Positions 1-9,041 of a stretch of DNA of 64,000 nt are shown here, piece after piece. The stretch spans positions 57,673,463 through 57,737,462 of the forward strand of contig OZ024833.1 of the NCBI GenBank assembly GCA_964016985.1. Direction: 5' to 3'. This stretch comes from Anodontia alba (lineage: Eukaryota > Mollusca > Bivalvia > Lucinida > Lucinidae). The stretch's first letter is position 1; every line of letters starts with the position of its first letter. The position numbers were made by a program, and so were the translations under genes. The notes under the pieces are model-generated. The model did no database searches, was not told the DNA's origin, and saw nothing but the letters and a program-made list of their open reading frames with translations.

Positions 1-878
1 ACCTGTTTATCAACAATGTGTGATTCTTCCCCACTCCTCTTTTCTTTTCCCTTCAGTTTCTGTTCATCAGTCTGATCTCTCAATTCCACAGTTACCTCAT
101 TTGCTTTTCCTTCCACCATATTTTCCCAACTGTCTGGGCATTTTGCTACAAGATGCCTATATGACCCACACGAGTTACACAACAAAATCTGTCCATCAGA
201 TCCTAAAGGATTCAGTTTCTTCTTTTTCACTCCAATGCTACCATGTTGTACATACCACTTCCAATTACTGCTGCTGGTTGACTTCTTCCATGCTGGTTCC
301 GGTCTAACATTTGACCCTTTCCCAGCTTTTCTCTCTGTTAATTCTCCCATAAATTTTATTAAAGAATTTTTCATTTCCTTATATATGTTCCCTTTATCAG
401 CAAAATTTACTCCAGTCAAAACAATCATTCTGTCTTGTTTACTTAAGTTTGCTTTTCTTAGCAGTTTTAAAGCCAAAATCTCAGATGGAAGTTTTATATT
501 TAGTTTTTCAAGTTTGCTGACTTTCAGTTCAAAATTAGCAACATACTCCCTAATGTTCTGACCCTGTTTCCTCTCAAAGTTGTCAAAATCTTCAAACTTA
601 TTTAAGCTAGTCATCAGCTCATCATCAAGTAAATATTTGTCCAAAAATTCAAACAATATACACATACCATTTTCACTGTTCAGATCATCCAGTTTCAGTT
701 CACAAAATACTTTCTCCTTTATTTTGTTCTTGCCATCTCCTGGGAGATTCAGTGCCACAGCTACAGCTTGTTTCTCCTTACCCAAGTCTGGTTTAACTGT
801 CCACGCTAGTGTCTCCTGCTTCCACAATTCATAATTTGTCAACTCATTTAAAGTTGGAAGACTTATCTCTGTAGCCAT
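1..878 (-). CDS. Gag-like protein with CCHC zinc knuckle, C-terminus beyond window
   Basis: The - strand frame is open from an ATG at 878 to base 1 without a stop, giving 292 complete codons. It starts MATEISLPTLNELTNYELW. The N-terminal two thirds are helical, with a copia-style gag fold (NLPGDGKNKIKEKV, then a conserved FDNF...QNIREYVANFE section near the middle, then ALKLLRKANLS). A basic stretch follows and then one zinc knuckle, C234-X2-C237-X4-H242-X4-C247. The tail is lysine and glutamate rich. Gag packages the element RNA in cytoplasmic particles. The short + strand frames on the same bases are shadows. I see no frameshift, unlike the other retroelements here. Confidence 0.8.
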   Translation of the reverse strand, partial: MATEISLPTLNELTNYELWKQETLAWTVKPDLGKEKQAVAVALNLPGDGKNKIKEKVFCELKLDDLNSENGMCILFEFLDKYLLDDELMTSLNKFEDFDNFERKQGQNIREYVANFELKVSKLEKLNIKLPSEILALKLLRKANLSKQDRMIVLTGVNFADKGNIYKEMKNSLIKFMGELTERKAGKGSNVRPEPAWKKSTSSSNWKWYVQHGSIGVKKKKLNPLGSDGQILLCNSCGSYRHLVAKCPDSWENMVEGKANEVTVELRDQTDEQKLKGKEKRSGEESHIVDKQ

Positions 879-1002
879 TATCTGCTGATATCTACTCGTA
901 TCTCAATAACAATCCTTTTACTGTTACTTCACAATTTCTTCACAGTCCCATTAGATATAACTCCTTAACTGTCTAGTCCCACTTAAAAGGATCATTTTGT
1001 TC

Positions 1003-1014
1003 GCTCTGCTACCA
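1003..1014 (-). other. Primer-binding site, initiator tRNA-Met type
   Basis: On the - strand this reads TGGTAGCAGAGC. Its first 11 bases are complementary to the CTCTGCTACCA 3' end of animal initiator tRNA-Met. It lies one base after the LTR end, as expected for minus-strand cDNA priming. Confidence 0.8.
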
Positions 1015-1015
1015 T

Positions 1016-1216
1016 TGTTAAAGTCACTAGAAAACGCTAACTGCCAGTAAATCAGTTTATTGACAACTCTTAACACACAGTGTACACACAGTAAGATGGT
1101 GACATTGTTGCTATGGATTCATGACGTCGATGACGTCACAATACAATGTAAAGTAATTCATATTTATCAGAAGCAATTATGTCCCTTTCTTAACTGTAAA
1201 TAATTGTACTTTAACA
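1016..1216 (-). repeat. 5' LTR of the copia-like element
   Basis: This 201-bp LTR opens TGTTAAAGT and closes ACTTTAACA. On the element strand it carries an AATAAA polyadenylation signal at 1061-1056, about 40 bases from its end, and two CRE-type motifs. No TATA box is obvious. The second LTR is outside the window, so the borders rest on terminal symmetry and the adjacent primer site. Confidence 0.75.
1122..1138. promoter_or_regulatory. Paired CRE-like motifs in the LTR
   Basis: TGACGTC (1122-1128) and the full palindrome TGACGTCA (1131-1138) lie 2 bp apart. TGACGTCA is the consensus site for CREB/ATF bZIP factors. A role in LTR promoter activity is inference. Confidence 0.5.
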
Positions 1217-1299
1217 CCCTTGCCCTTAGTTCTGACCTGGTATACACAAGACATTTGTTCAGTCCCCGTGAAAGAAGGGTTTTTAACTCATCAGTGCAA
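1217..1299. other. No feature recognised
   Basis: This short stretch lies between the copia-like LTR and the Penelope-like remnant. No reading frame or repeat was recognised. Confidence 0.4.
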
Positions 1300-3690
1300 C
1301 AGCTCTGAGAACATAAAAATCAAACAAATAGAGAGATGAAAAAATGATGTGCACTCAACAGCAAGAACTAACTGAAATGCTGGAGCAAAAGAAAACCAAT
1401 AGTTGGACACCAGTGGGCCCGACCAGAGTCAGAGCAGCAGGCACCAACCAACTTATTTAAAAGTCCTAAGGCCAGAGCCATCATAGAGTCTGAGAATCAA
1501 GCGGCTGGCCTGCAACCAAAGAGGGATGCAAAGTTATTAACCGTGATTGGGTTAACTACTATGCATGTAGTCTCTTATTACATTATGTTGTACCCAACCT
1601 TTATATATAGAAGAATATTTCTGTGAAATTGAGTGCTAAAATCGTTGCAAGCATATATTTTTCTGAATTTATATACTAAGTCACCATAAAATTCAGGTTC
1701 TGATAGACCTTGTTGCAGAACAGATTTGTCCAGCCTTGAATTTTGAAACTAAGTCGAAATGACATCTATAAAATTTAGAAAAGGCTTTGTGCAGTTTATG
1801 ATACCACTAACCCTGATTTAGAAGTTTAGCAGTTCATGATTTATTTAGAGTGTTGAAATCACATGACTAGACACTCTGGTGAACTGAATTAGTTGCGATA
1901 TATAAACATCGTAGGATGCTCAGTGAGGAACATCCTCATCCAAGTACAGAAAATTTACAGTCTCAAAATCAAAATATTGAGTTTATCATAAATTTTGCAT
2001 GAAATAAAACCATCTAAGATAGACAAATGCAAATCCAAAAACGAGGCTTCAGTTTCAGAAGAATTTGCTTTATTTAATTGAAGCTCTGAAGGATAAATTT
2101 GACTGATCAAATTATCGAAGTAGTTATTGTCAATATTTAATAAATCCTCCAAATATCTAGATGTTGAGCTGAAAGCTTCAATAACTTCAGATTGCTTTTC
2201 TTTAGAAAGAGACATCATGAAGTCTCTTTCATAACAGAACAAGAACAAATCAGCCACAAGCGGTGCCCAGTTCGTACCGATTGGAATACCCACAATTTGT
2301 CTAAATAGCTTAGTACCAAATCTTACACAATTATTGTCAAGTAGAAAGGTGAGAACTTCACCCACTTCCTGACATTACCATAAAGCATAATTTCTATGCT
2401 TTTCGAGAGTGAAAAAAGCATTTCTTCCGTTACATGCAAGATAGGACAAGATAAAGGGAACCTTCCCTATGAAATATCCATTTAATTAAATCATTAAGTT
2501 TTTCTTTTATAAGATTATGAGGTGGTGTAGTGTAAAGCATGGAAAAATCAAACATAAACAGATTTCATACGCAAAAACTTCTGGATTTTAGTTTATTCAA
2601 AACTTAATTAAAATTTTTAATGTCCAAAACAGATTCTTACCTGATATTTCATAGACCTTGTCGCAATATTTAATCACATGTTTTCTAATGGCAGTAAGAC
2701 AAGAAGTCAACAATTTAGAAAGTTCAGTAGTGGTACAAAAGCTTGGATTTGCAATAAACCATGTTTTGTATGGTCTTTTGTGAAGTTTAGGCAACCAAAG
2801 TAATGTAGGAAGCTTGTCTTGGCCTTCTTCAACACTTACAGCAAACTTGATGGCTGAATGGTAGGTATGATCATTAACCACAGAGCTCTCTTCAATCAAA
2901 GGTTGTAGTTCATAGGCCTTTGTACCACCAAGTTCTTGCTTAAGAGTATTAACATAATGGAGCCATTAAACAAGGGTGATGTTGTTTGCTGCCTTGCATG
3001 CCAGAGCCAAAACATACTTCCTATGAAATTCTTGAATACTTAGTTTAAGATGATGTAAAGACATCTTTGGTTTAGGAGGAAGTAATAAACTAGTATTTTG
3101 ACAATAGACAGAAATGCATTTATTAATTATTCTCAAAATGCTCACTTTCCATTCTTTAAGGGCTGCATGTTCAACATACTCTCGCCTACACCATCAATTA
3201 CTGAATTCATTCAAGGCAGCAGCAATTTCTTCCCTACATTTATTGAAACCAATATAAGAAGGAAATCGGTATTGCAGTCCTTTAGAAATTATATTTCGAG
3301 TTCTAGAATCAGGAACTATTTTTTAAATTCTCAGTAATTATATAACAGTACACTGAGTCATTACAATCTCAGGTCTCAGGAATATTTGTATTAGTATCGA
3401 GATCTGAAACAGGTTTATTAAAATTAGAAATGATTGATTGAACAGGTTTGTTATACTTATAGCAAATTACGAGTGTTTCAGTATTTTGAAAATAAGTTGG
3501 AATAGATGAAATAACAGAATTGTCCCGGAAGATACTAGGCAGATCAATAAAATCCTTCCCTTTATTTATGAAAGAAATTTTGCTAAAATCTAAACTGTTA
3601 TGATGAAATGGTAAATGGTGTAGCTCTTGACCAATAAGAGCAGTTGGATCTGCATCAACATTGGTTGCCTAGACATGTCTGTCTGAATAT
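1300..3690 (-). pseudogene. Penelope-like element reverse transcriptase, decayed
   Basis: The - strand carries a broken Penelope-type polyprotein. In order: an N-terminal leader at about 3690-3400 (SKISFINKGKDFIDLPS), then LKQELGGTKAYELQ, then LPTLLWLPKLHKRPYKTWFIA (2899-2597), the first catalytic segment FDFSMLYTTPPHNL at about 2540, then KLFRQIVGIPIGTNWAPLVA and YLEDLLNI (where YIDD is usual) in 2365-1955, then FLDLHL. Downstream fragments GLSEPEFYGDLVYKF (about 1720-1670) and VVNPITVNNFASLFG (about 1550) match the usual tail. Stops and frameshifts occur throughout (for example before WLHY near 2960 and around 2400). No GIY-YIG nuclease was found. It lies in the dynein intron or upstream of it and is certainly inactive. 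Confidence 0.85.
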
Positions 3691-3834
3691 TTAAAATAAA
3701 TATGGTAACCTTAATATTTGGACACCATAACTCTTTCCTATACTTATCCTAAATATTGAACAATTCCATCTGACTGCTTTATGAGATATCTAAATAATCA
3801 TGATGATAATGTGTTTAAAATATTAGTTGCAGAA

Positions 3835-3905
3835 TGGCAAACAGTATAGACCCTGATCAAACTGCTACTTTAGGAACAGTTTGATCTGGGTCATCACTGT
3901 TTGCT
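3835..3905. repeat. Foldback element, GCAAACAG family
   Basis: The arms GGCAAACAGTATAGACCC and its near complement ending TCACTGTTTGCT flank a short AT loop. Related hairpins recur at 6165-6250, 35965-36075, 44085-44155 and 51115-51175. Confidence 0.7.
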
Positions 3906-3986
3906 TAAACCAGTCTGTTGGAGTATTTAGAATCAAGCATAGTTTCACATGATGAAGATTATGCTGTACCTATGTTTCAATTACAG

Positions 3987-4202
3987 TTGATGAGTGGCTC
4001 AGGGTTTTTGGGATCATTAGTGGCTTTCCCAAAAGATACAATCAATGGTGAGACAGTAGAGCTGCTAGAACCTTACCTCAGAATGGAGGACTACACAATG
4101 GAAACGGCAAAAAAAGTGTGTAGTAATGTAGCTGGGCTGTTGTCCTGGTCGACGGCTATGGCCTTCTTCTATGGTATCAACAAGGAGGTCCTGCCTTTAA
4201 AG
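3987..4202 (+). CDS. DNAH5/DNAH8: Dynein heavy chain exon: microtubule-binding domain, second half
   Basis: The exon has 72 codons from LMSGSGFL to NKEVLPLK. The acceptor is the ttacag just before it and the donor is GTAATT, phase 0. It covers the FPKDTIN stretch, the PYLRMEDY segment and KKVCSNVAGLLSWSTAMAFFYG, the last helices of the stalk-tip domain that contacts tubulin. It ends at the VLPLK where CC2 begins. The reading frame stays open 23 codons upstream, but that stretch does not look like dynein, so the start rests on the acceptor. The preceding exon is not in the window. Confidence 0.93.
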
Positions 4203-4398
4203 GTAATTTTTTCTTAATTCTAATTTTTCAAACTCTGATTATTCATGTTATGAGAAATACTGTTCTCTTATGCTTATCAGTCCAAATATTAAGAGAAATG
4301 GTACTGAGTGTTTCTGTTAGTGTAGGTACATATATGTAATCATAATATATACTAGCAGAAATAAAAAATACAAGTTCAGTTTTGGTGTCATAACTTTT

Positions 4399-5712
4399 TA
4401 TACCCCCGGCATACGAAGTATGCTGAAGGGGTATATAGTTTTCGTCCGTTCCATTAGTCCGTCAGGGTGTGATTCCATCCTTTAACCCTTTCTATAACCA
4501 AGTTTTACTTTGAAGTTTTTTTTATTACTTATAACTCTGCAGCCACTGATCAAAAACTTTTCATATTTGGTATGGGGGTACCTGGGAGGGTTTTCTTCCA
4601 TTCTACATCTATTGACCCCTGGGTCATGCCCCAGGGCGGGGCTAGAGGTCAAAATCTAGGACATCCCAATAAAGTAGTATATTACAGTTTGTTTATACAA
4701 ACAGCCTCTTATTAAAGAAGGATGGGCATCAGACATGTTTATCACATCAAAATTCAGTGTAAAAAGACCTTATTTTCATGCTTCAGTGATTTTGACATAT
4801 TTTGAAGCCTATTTCATGGATTAATGCCTCAATAAAGTAGTATGTTGCAGTTTGTTTATACAAACAACTTCTTAAAGAAGGATGGACATCAGACATGTTT
4901 ATCACATCAACATTCAGTGTAATAAGGTCAAGGTCATTGGATCATATTTTCATGCTCCAGCGATTTTGCCTTATATCTTGAAGACTATTTCATGGATTAA
5001 TGTGATACTTGGAATATTGGTTCTATGTGACACCCCGATTGACAGCATAACAAATGTAGGTCACCTTAATCTATATTTCATGTAATTTTGCTGCATATCT
5101 TGAATGTTAATTGACGTATGAACATCATTATTTGGAATTATGAATTAGTATGGTCCAACAGTTGACCTAAAAGTAACCTATATTTCATAGTCCAGTGATT
5201 TTATGTTACAGCTTGAAGACAATTTGTTGTATTACTATCATGTTTGGGGATTATGTGACTTATATTTCATAGCTCTGCGATTTTGTCTTATATTTCCCAC
5301 TGTTTGATACCTTAATGTCATATTTACATATAATGACTCAGTGTGACCCAAAATTTCACCTCAAAGTAAATATAAATCAGTATGACCTATATTTCATGGT
5401 CTAGTGATTGTGCTTAATTTAATATCTTTTAGATTATTTAATGGATTAACATCTTAGTTGGTATAATGCATCGGTGTGACCATCATATTAATTTCTCAAG
5501 TATATGTAGGTCACTGACCTATATTTTATGGACCAGCAAATTTGCTTCATGTCTTGAAGACTATTTACTCCAGGAAAGTTGTACTTGGGATGATAGATCA
5601 GTGTCACTCAGAGACTGACATTTTAAACTATGTCATTAACTTTAAAATATTTTATAATTAAGAAATAGCGCCGGTCGGGGTATTCGTGACCCTCTGGGCA
5701 CTGGCTCTAGTT
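4399..5712 (+). mobile_element. Tandem-core hairpin element (Helentron-like, non-autonomous)
   Basis: It opens with the hairpin TATACCCCCGGCATACGAAG / TATGCTGAAGGGGTATA and a GTCCGT-rich stretch. It continues with degenerate units built on GACCTATATTTCATGGTCCAG, spaced about 75-135 bp. It closes with an inverted copy of the start (GCCGGTCGGGGTAT, about 5670-5683), a weak hairpin and GGCTCTAGTTT. There is no coding capacity. The core units are the same family as those at 25245-26389, although the ends differ. Confidence 0.65.
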
Positions 5713-5974
5713 TATTGAGAAATACGGTAGGCTGTCTACGTTAAAACATCACTTTGGACATGCTAACTGATATAGGATTAAAGGTTTCATTAAAACTGGT
5801 CAAAATTGTTCAAAGCACACATACGTTAAACAGTTGATCGAAATCATTTAAGCATTTCTATTATTTTACTGAAAAAGAAAACTTGAGTTTTTTTATTTCT
5901 CACAATGCATTTTCTCACTTGCATAACATGGCTTGAAACAAGGCACTTGTTCCAACTGAAAAGTACCAACATTT
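5713..5974. other. Intron sequence, nothing recognised
   Basis: AT-rich intron without a reading frame or repeat that I recognise. Confidence 0.4.
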
Positions 5975-6072
5975 TTCTTCTCTACAAAACCATATTTTGT
6001 GGGTACTCATAAAAAGCACCTCAATAAGGCGCTCCTGATGAGTACCCATAATGCATATGGTTTTGTGGAGAA
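5975..6072. repeat. Hairpin element, GTGGGTACTC family
   Basis: The arms of about 36 bp (5975-6010 and 6038-6072) are near-perfect complements around a 27-bp loop. The core TGTGGGTACTC / GAGTACCCA is shared with a second hairpin at 49183-49245. Confidence 0.7.
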
Positions 6073-6164
6073 GTGAGAAATATATTAAGCAGATGTCCTC
6101 TGTTATATGGAGTTATGCCATAAATTTTGAATATCCATCTGACCACTTCATAAGTGCTGGCCAA

Positions 6165-6250
6165 ATGGGTATTGGACAGACCCTCATCAGACTGCTTTTA
6201 TTAGAATAGTTTCATCTACGTCTGTGCTGTTTGCTAAGGCATGTCTGTCT
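6165..6250. repeat. Foldback element, GCAAACAG family (degraded)
   Basis: Imperfect arms run from ATTGGACAGACCCTCATCAG to the complementary GTGCTGTTTGCT. It is an older copy of the family at 3835-3905. A 27-bp oligo-A run follows at about 6293-6319. Confidence 0.5.
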
Positions 6251-7377
6251 AAATATTTTGACATATTTCTGTTTCTGGTTTCCTACAGCAACAACAAAAA
6301 AAAAAAAAAAAAAAAAAAATCAGTGATTTGAAACTGCATGCGCATTGCTGTTTGAAATTCTCAAGAGTTAACAAGTAAATTCTGTTAATATGGTATCTCA
6401 CAATCTCACATCACCATACTCATTAAACTTATTACAGCATACTGGACAAATATTGATGTAAATAAATATTAAGATAGCTCTATAAAATTGCCAAATTTTC
6501 AGTAATTTTTTGTACCATATGTGACAGTGTATTTGGGATAAAAAATTTATCTATCTAACTAGCAGAAAACATTTTATCTCCATGTTTTGTTTTGTTTACC
6601 AGCAACTTCACACAATATTTTTGGTCATGCATACAGCAGGGATTTGCATACAGCAGATTTCCTATAGCAGTCTAGTTAGAAAGAAGACAATAAGTAAAAA
6701 CCTTTCTTTGAGAAATCTATTAATCTAAAATTTATTCAAGAAAGCTACTAAAACGAAATCAGAAATTGCACATGTGATTGCATCAGTTCAAATATGTCGC
6801 CATTTTTAAATTACCACAAGTGGTTGTCTCGTGACGACCACATGCTTTAAGAGCTGATTCCATTTGCAACTCGAGTACGACAGTGAAGGCAAAAACAAAA
6901 GCTATAAATAATAAAAATAATTAATAATTAATAATAATAATAAACAAATACAATAGAATTGTTTGCCGATAATGCAAAACAGCATTGAGACAAACTCCAA
7001 AACAGCATTGATATGAACTCCAAAACAATGTTGAGATGAACCCCAAAGACCATTGAGACGAACCCCAACCCAATAATAATGAACATGCACTTTGTGGTAT
7101 TTTTAGAACAGGTACATTGTTTCCCACATTGGCAATATCGGTTCTGTGCAAATAACCAACAAAGTGGGAAAGCAGTACAGGTCAGTCCTGTTAGTACTCG
7201 CATCGTTCTTACGTGAATACAGATATAATGCTGGTGCGTCATGCCTCCCAATTTGTTTTCCAATGGATCCCAATTTCCCAACCCACTAGATCAAAGTAAC
7301 AAAATGGGATGCTTTGATCTGAAGAAAAAAGGACCAGCATAGCTTGTCTTTTTTTCTTTACAGACGCTTATAATCCC

Positions 7378-7783
7378 TTAACCCTTAAAGTGCCAATCAC
7401 AGCTGCAGCAGAAACAAGGGTGAGAATTTTCAGCGGATTAGCTGAATTCAGCGGTTTTGATGATTTTTTAGAAAAATAAAGTTATGATCATGACACAAGC
7501 TTTTGAAATTGGTATTTTTGTGGGGAGAGGATAGGGGGTATAGACATTTTCAGCGATTTTGTTGAATTATCATTCCCACCCCTGCAGAAAACAATTTTAC
7601 TTTTATTTATTTATTTATTCTTTTTTTTTTTCAGAGAATAAAGTCTTGACATGTCAGGTGAATCATCTGCCAAGCAGATGATTCACATGAAATGTCATGA
7701 CATCTCTGAAAAATAAATAATATTAAATCAAAAATTTAAAATATTGTCTGCTACAATTTTTTGCTTAGCGCTTTAAGGGTTAG
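7378..7783. mobile_element. TTAA-flanked hairpin element (piggyBac-like MITE), copy 1
   Basis: Left end TTAA-CCCTTAAAGTGCC and right end CTTTAAGGG-TTAG. Inside is a long hairpin: a motif close to CTTGACATGTCAGGTGAATC pairs with GATTCACATGAAATGTCATG around 7645-7705. CCCTTT-type ends next to TTAA fit piggyBac-type elements. No protein is encoded. Confidence 0.6.
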
Positions 7784-7905
7784 TTTAAACTGCTTTGATC
7801 TAGCTGCAGTAATGGTAAATGCCCTCCTGTCATGTATGAGTGAAACCTGAGCAAATCAAAGAATGCTGAAATTTACTTTGATGTTTTCCTAGGTTGTTAA
7901 CACAT

Positions 7906-8103
7906 TTAACCTATAAAGTGCCAAGCAAAATATGTGTAAATTTTTTTTTCTGTTTTCATTGAAAACCAGTCTTGACATTTCATGTGAATTGTTGGCCAAA
8001 CAGACAATTCACATGAAATGTCAGGACTTATTTTTCTCTGGCAAATAAAAAAATAGTCAAAATTGTTGTCTGCTGCAATTGTGATTGGCAGTTTAAGGGT
8101 TAA
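7906..8103. mobile_element. TTAA-flanked hairpin element, copy 2
   Basis: Ends are TTAA-CCTATAAAGTGCC and GGCAGTTTAAGGG-TTAA. The central arms TTGACATTTCATGTGAATTG and CAATTCACATGAAATGTCAG-type sequence flank a short loop near 8000. It is the same family as 7378-7783, 122 bp away. Confidence 0.65.
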
Positions 8104-9041
8104 CTGACATATAGATGAGCTGCCGAAAAAAAAAATGCCCAGAACTTCATTTAATTTATGTGCTTTTAGTTATAAATGTGTCATTGTTACCTATGTGTAT
8201 TCTCAAGATAAGCTTATCATGGTTGACTGATCTGATAGCTTGTATACCGGATGCAATTTACTGTCGGTACCTTTGATATCTGAGAAGGCATGCAGAAAGG
8301 TGTATAAACGGTGTAATTGGAAATAAAAATAATTCTGCTTTTTAAATGGAAATGTAACTAGTAAACACCTGATAGCCACGTGATTAGTCAGTTAAAATGG
8401 CGGTGGCATTTGCACTAGCAGCAATATTACCCGATTTTGTCACATGATTTATGCAACAAAAAGGTATTTTAGGACAGGCACGTCATCTTTTGTCCTTTCG
8501 ACACCTTTAAAAATAAATGATGTATATACATGTGTCCCATGCATCTCAACATTTATAAGGTCCGACCAGTCAGCTCCGAAGCTACTACCCGCCTCGCCTA
8601 TAACGCGGTCTGGATTTGTGCATCCCGACCAGCACGTAGTAACGGGATTGACCTGTATGTGATTATTTTTTTCAGCTGGATGCTTTCAACATGTGATAGA
8701 TAAAAAAGGGGATTATAAATCATAACAAAACAATCAGTGGTATTCTGTTTATTCAATATTAACAATAGGTTAAATTTACGAGATACCAGTGAGGAAATAT
8801 GCCAAACTGTGAACACAGATATGCCACTTTTTAATTTATAATTGGTGCTATTTTCAGCTGCAAGACCTAAGTATTGTGACACCTAACAAATAATTAATTT
8901 TTATGGTCCTAAGTATTGGGACAGCTAGAAATTTAGTTATTATTCCCATCCCAATACTTAGGTATAATACGGTAGGTGGAAGAAGCCCTTTCATTTTCAT
9001 ACAATCTAGGCCTTAAAAAAGAAAATCTGCCCATACATCCT

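Larger units (their letters stand above)
1..1216 (-). mobile_element. LTR retrotransposon, Ty1/copia-like, 5' end only
   Basis: Read on the - strand, the element starts with a 201-bp LTR, followed at once by a primer-binding site of initiator tRNA-Met type and then by a gag reading frame that is still open at base 1. The LTR ends are a perfect inverted 9-mer, TGTTAAAGT and ACTTTAACA. The candidate 5-bp target duplication on this side is CCCTT (1217-1221); its partner lies outside the window. The copia assignment rests on gag style and primer type and is moderate, because no pol domain is in view. The intact gag suggests a young copy. Confidence 0.75.
7178..8655. mobile_element. Nested TA-target DNA transposon, non-autonomous
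   Basis: This 1478-bp insertion has inverted ends, CAGGTCAGTCCTGTTAGTAC at 7178 and GTAGTAACGGGATTGACCTG ending at 8655, flanked by TA on both sides. The intact relative at 37369-38408 shows the empty site (GGGAAAGCAG-TA-TATGATT in the same orientation), so the borders and the TA duplication are direct observations. It carries two smaller TTAA-flanked hairpin elements and no recognisable transposase. The superfamily is not certain. Confidence 0.82.
6490..8972 (-). mobile_element. TA-target DNA transposon, older copy, split by a nested element
   Basis: After removal of the nested element 7178-8655, this matches the reverse complement of the 1040-bp element at 37369-38408 along most of its length: the subterminal block at 6490, CTTTCTTTGAGAAATCTAT, the GCCATTTTTAAATTACCACA region, the repeated AACCCCAA segments near 7030, and the end CCAATACTTAGGTATAATACGG. 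The right terminus is at 8972 followed by TA. The left terminus is decayed before about 6490. No transposase is present. Confidence 0.8.

Noticed and set aside
20..834. Three + strand reading frames of 84-108 codons
   Set aside because: They are antisense shadows of the uninterrupted gag frame on the - strand, which carries the zinc knuckle and copia-style residues.
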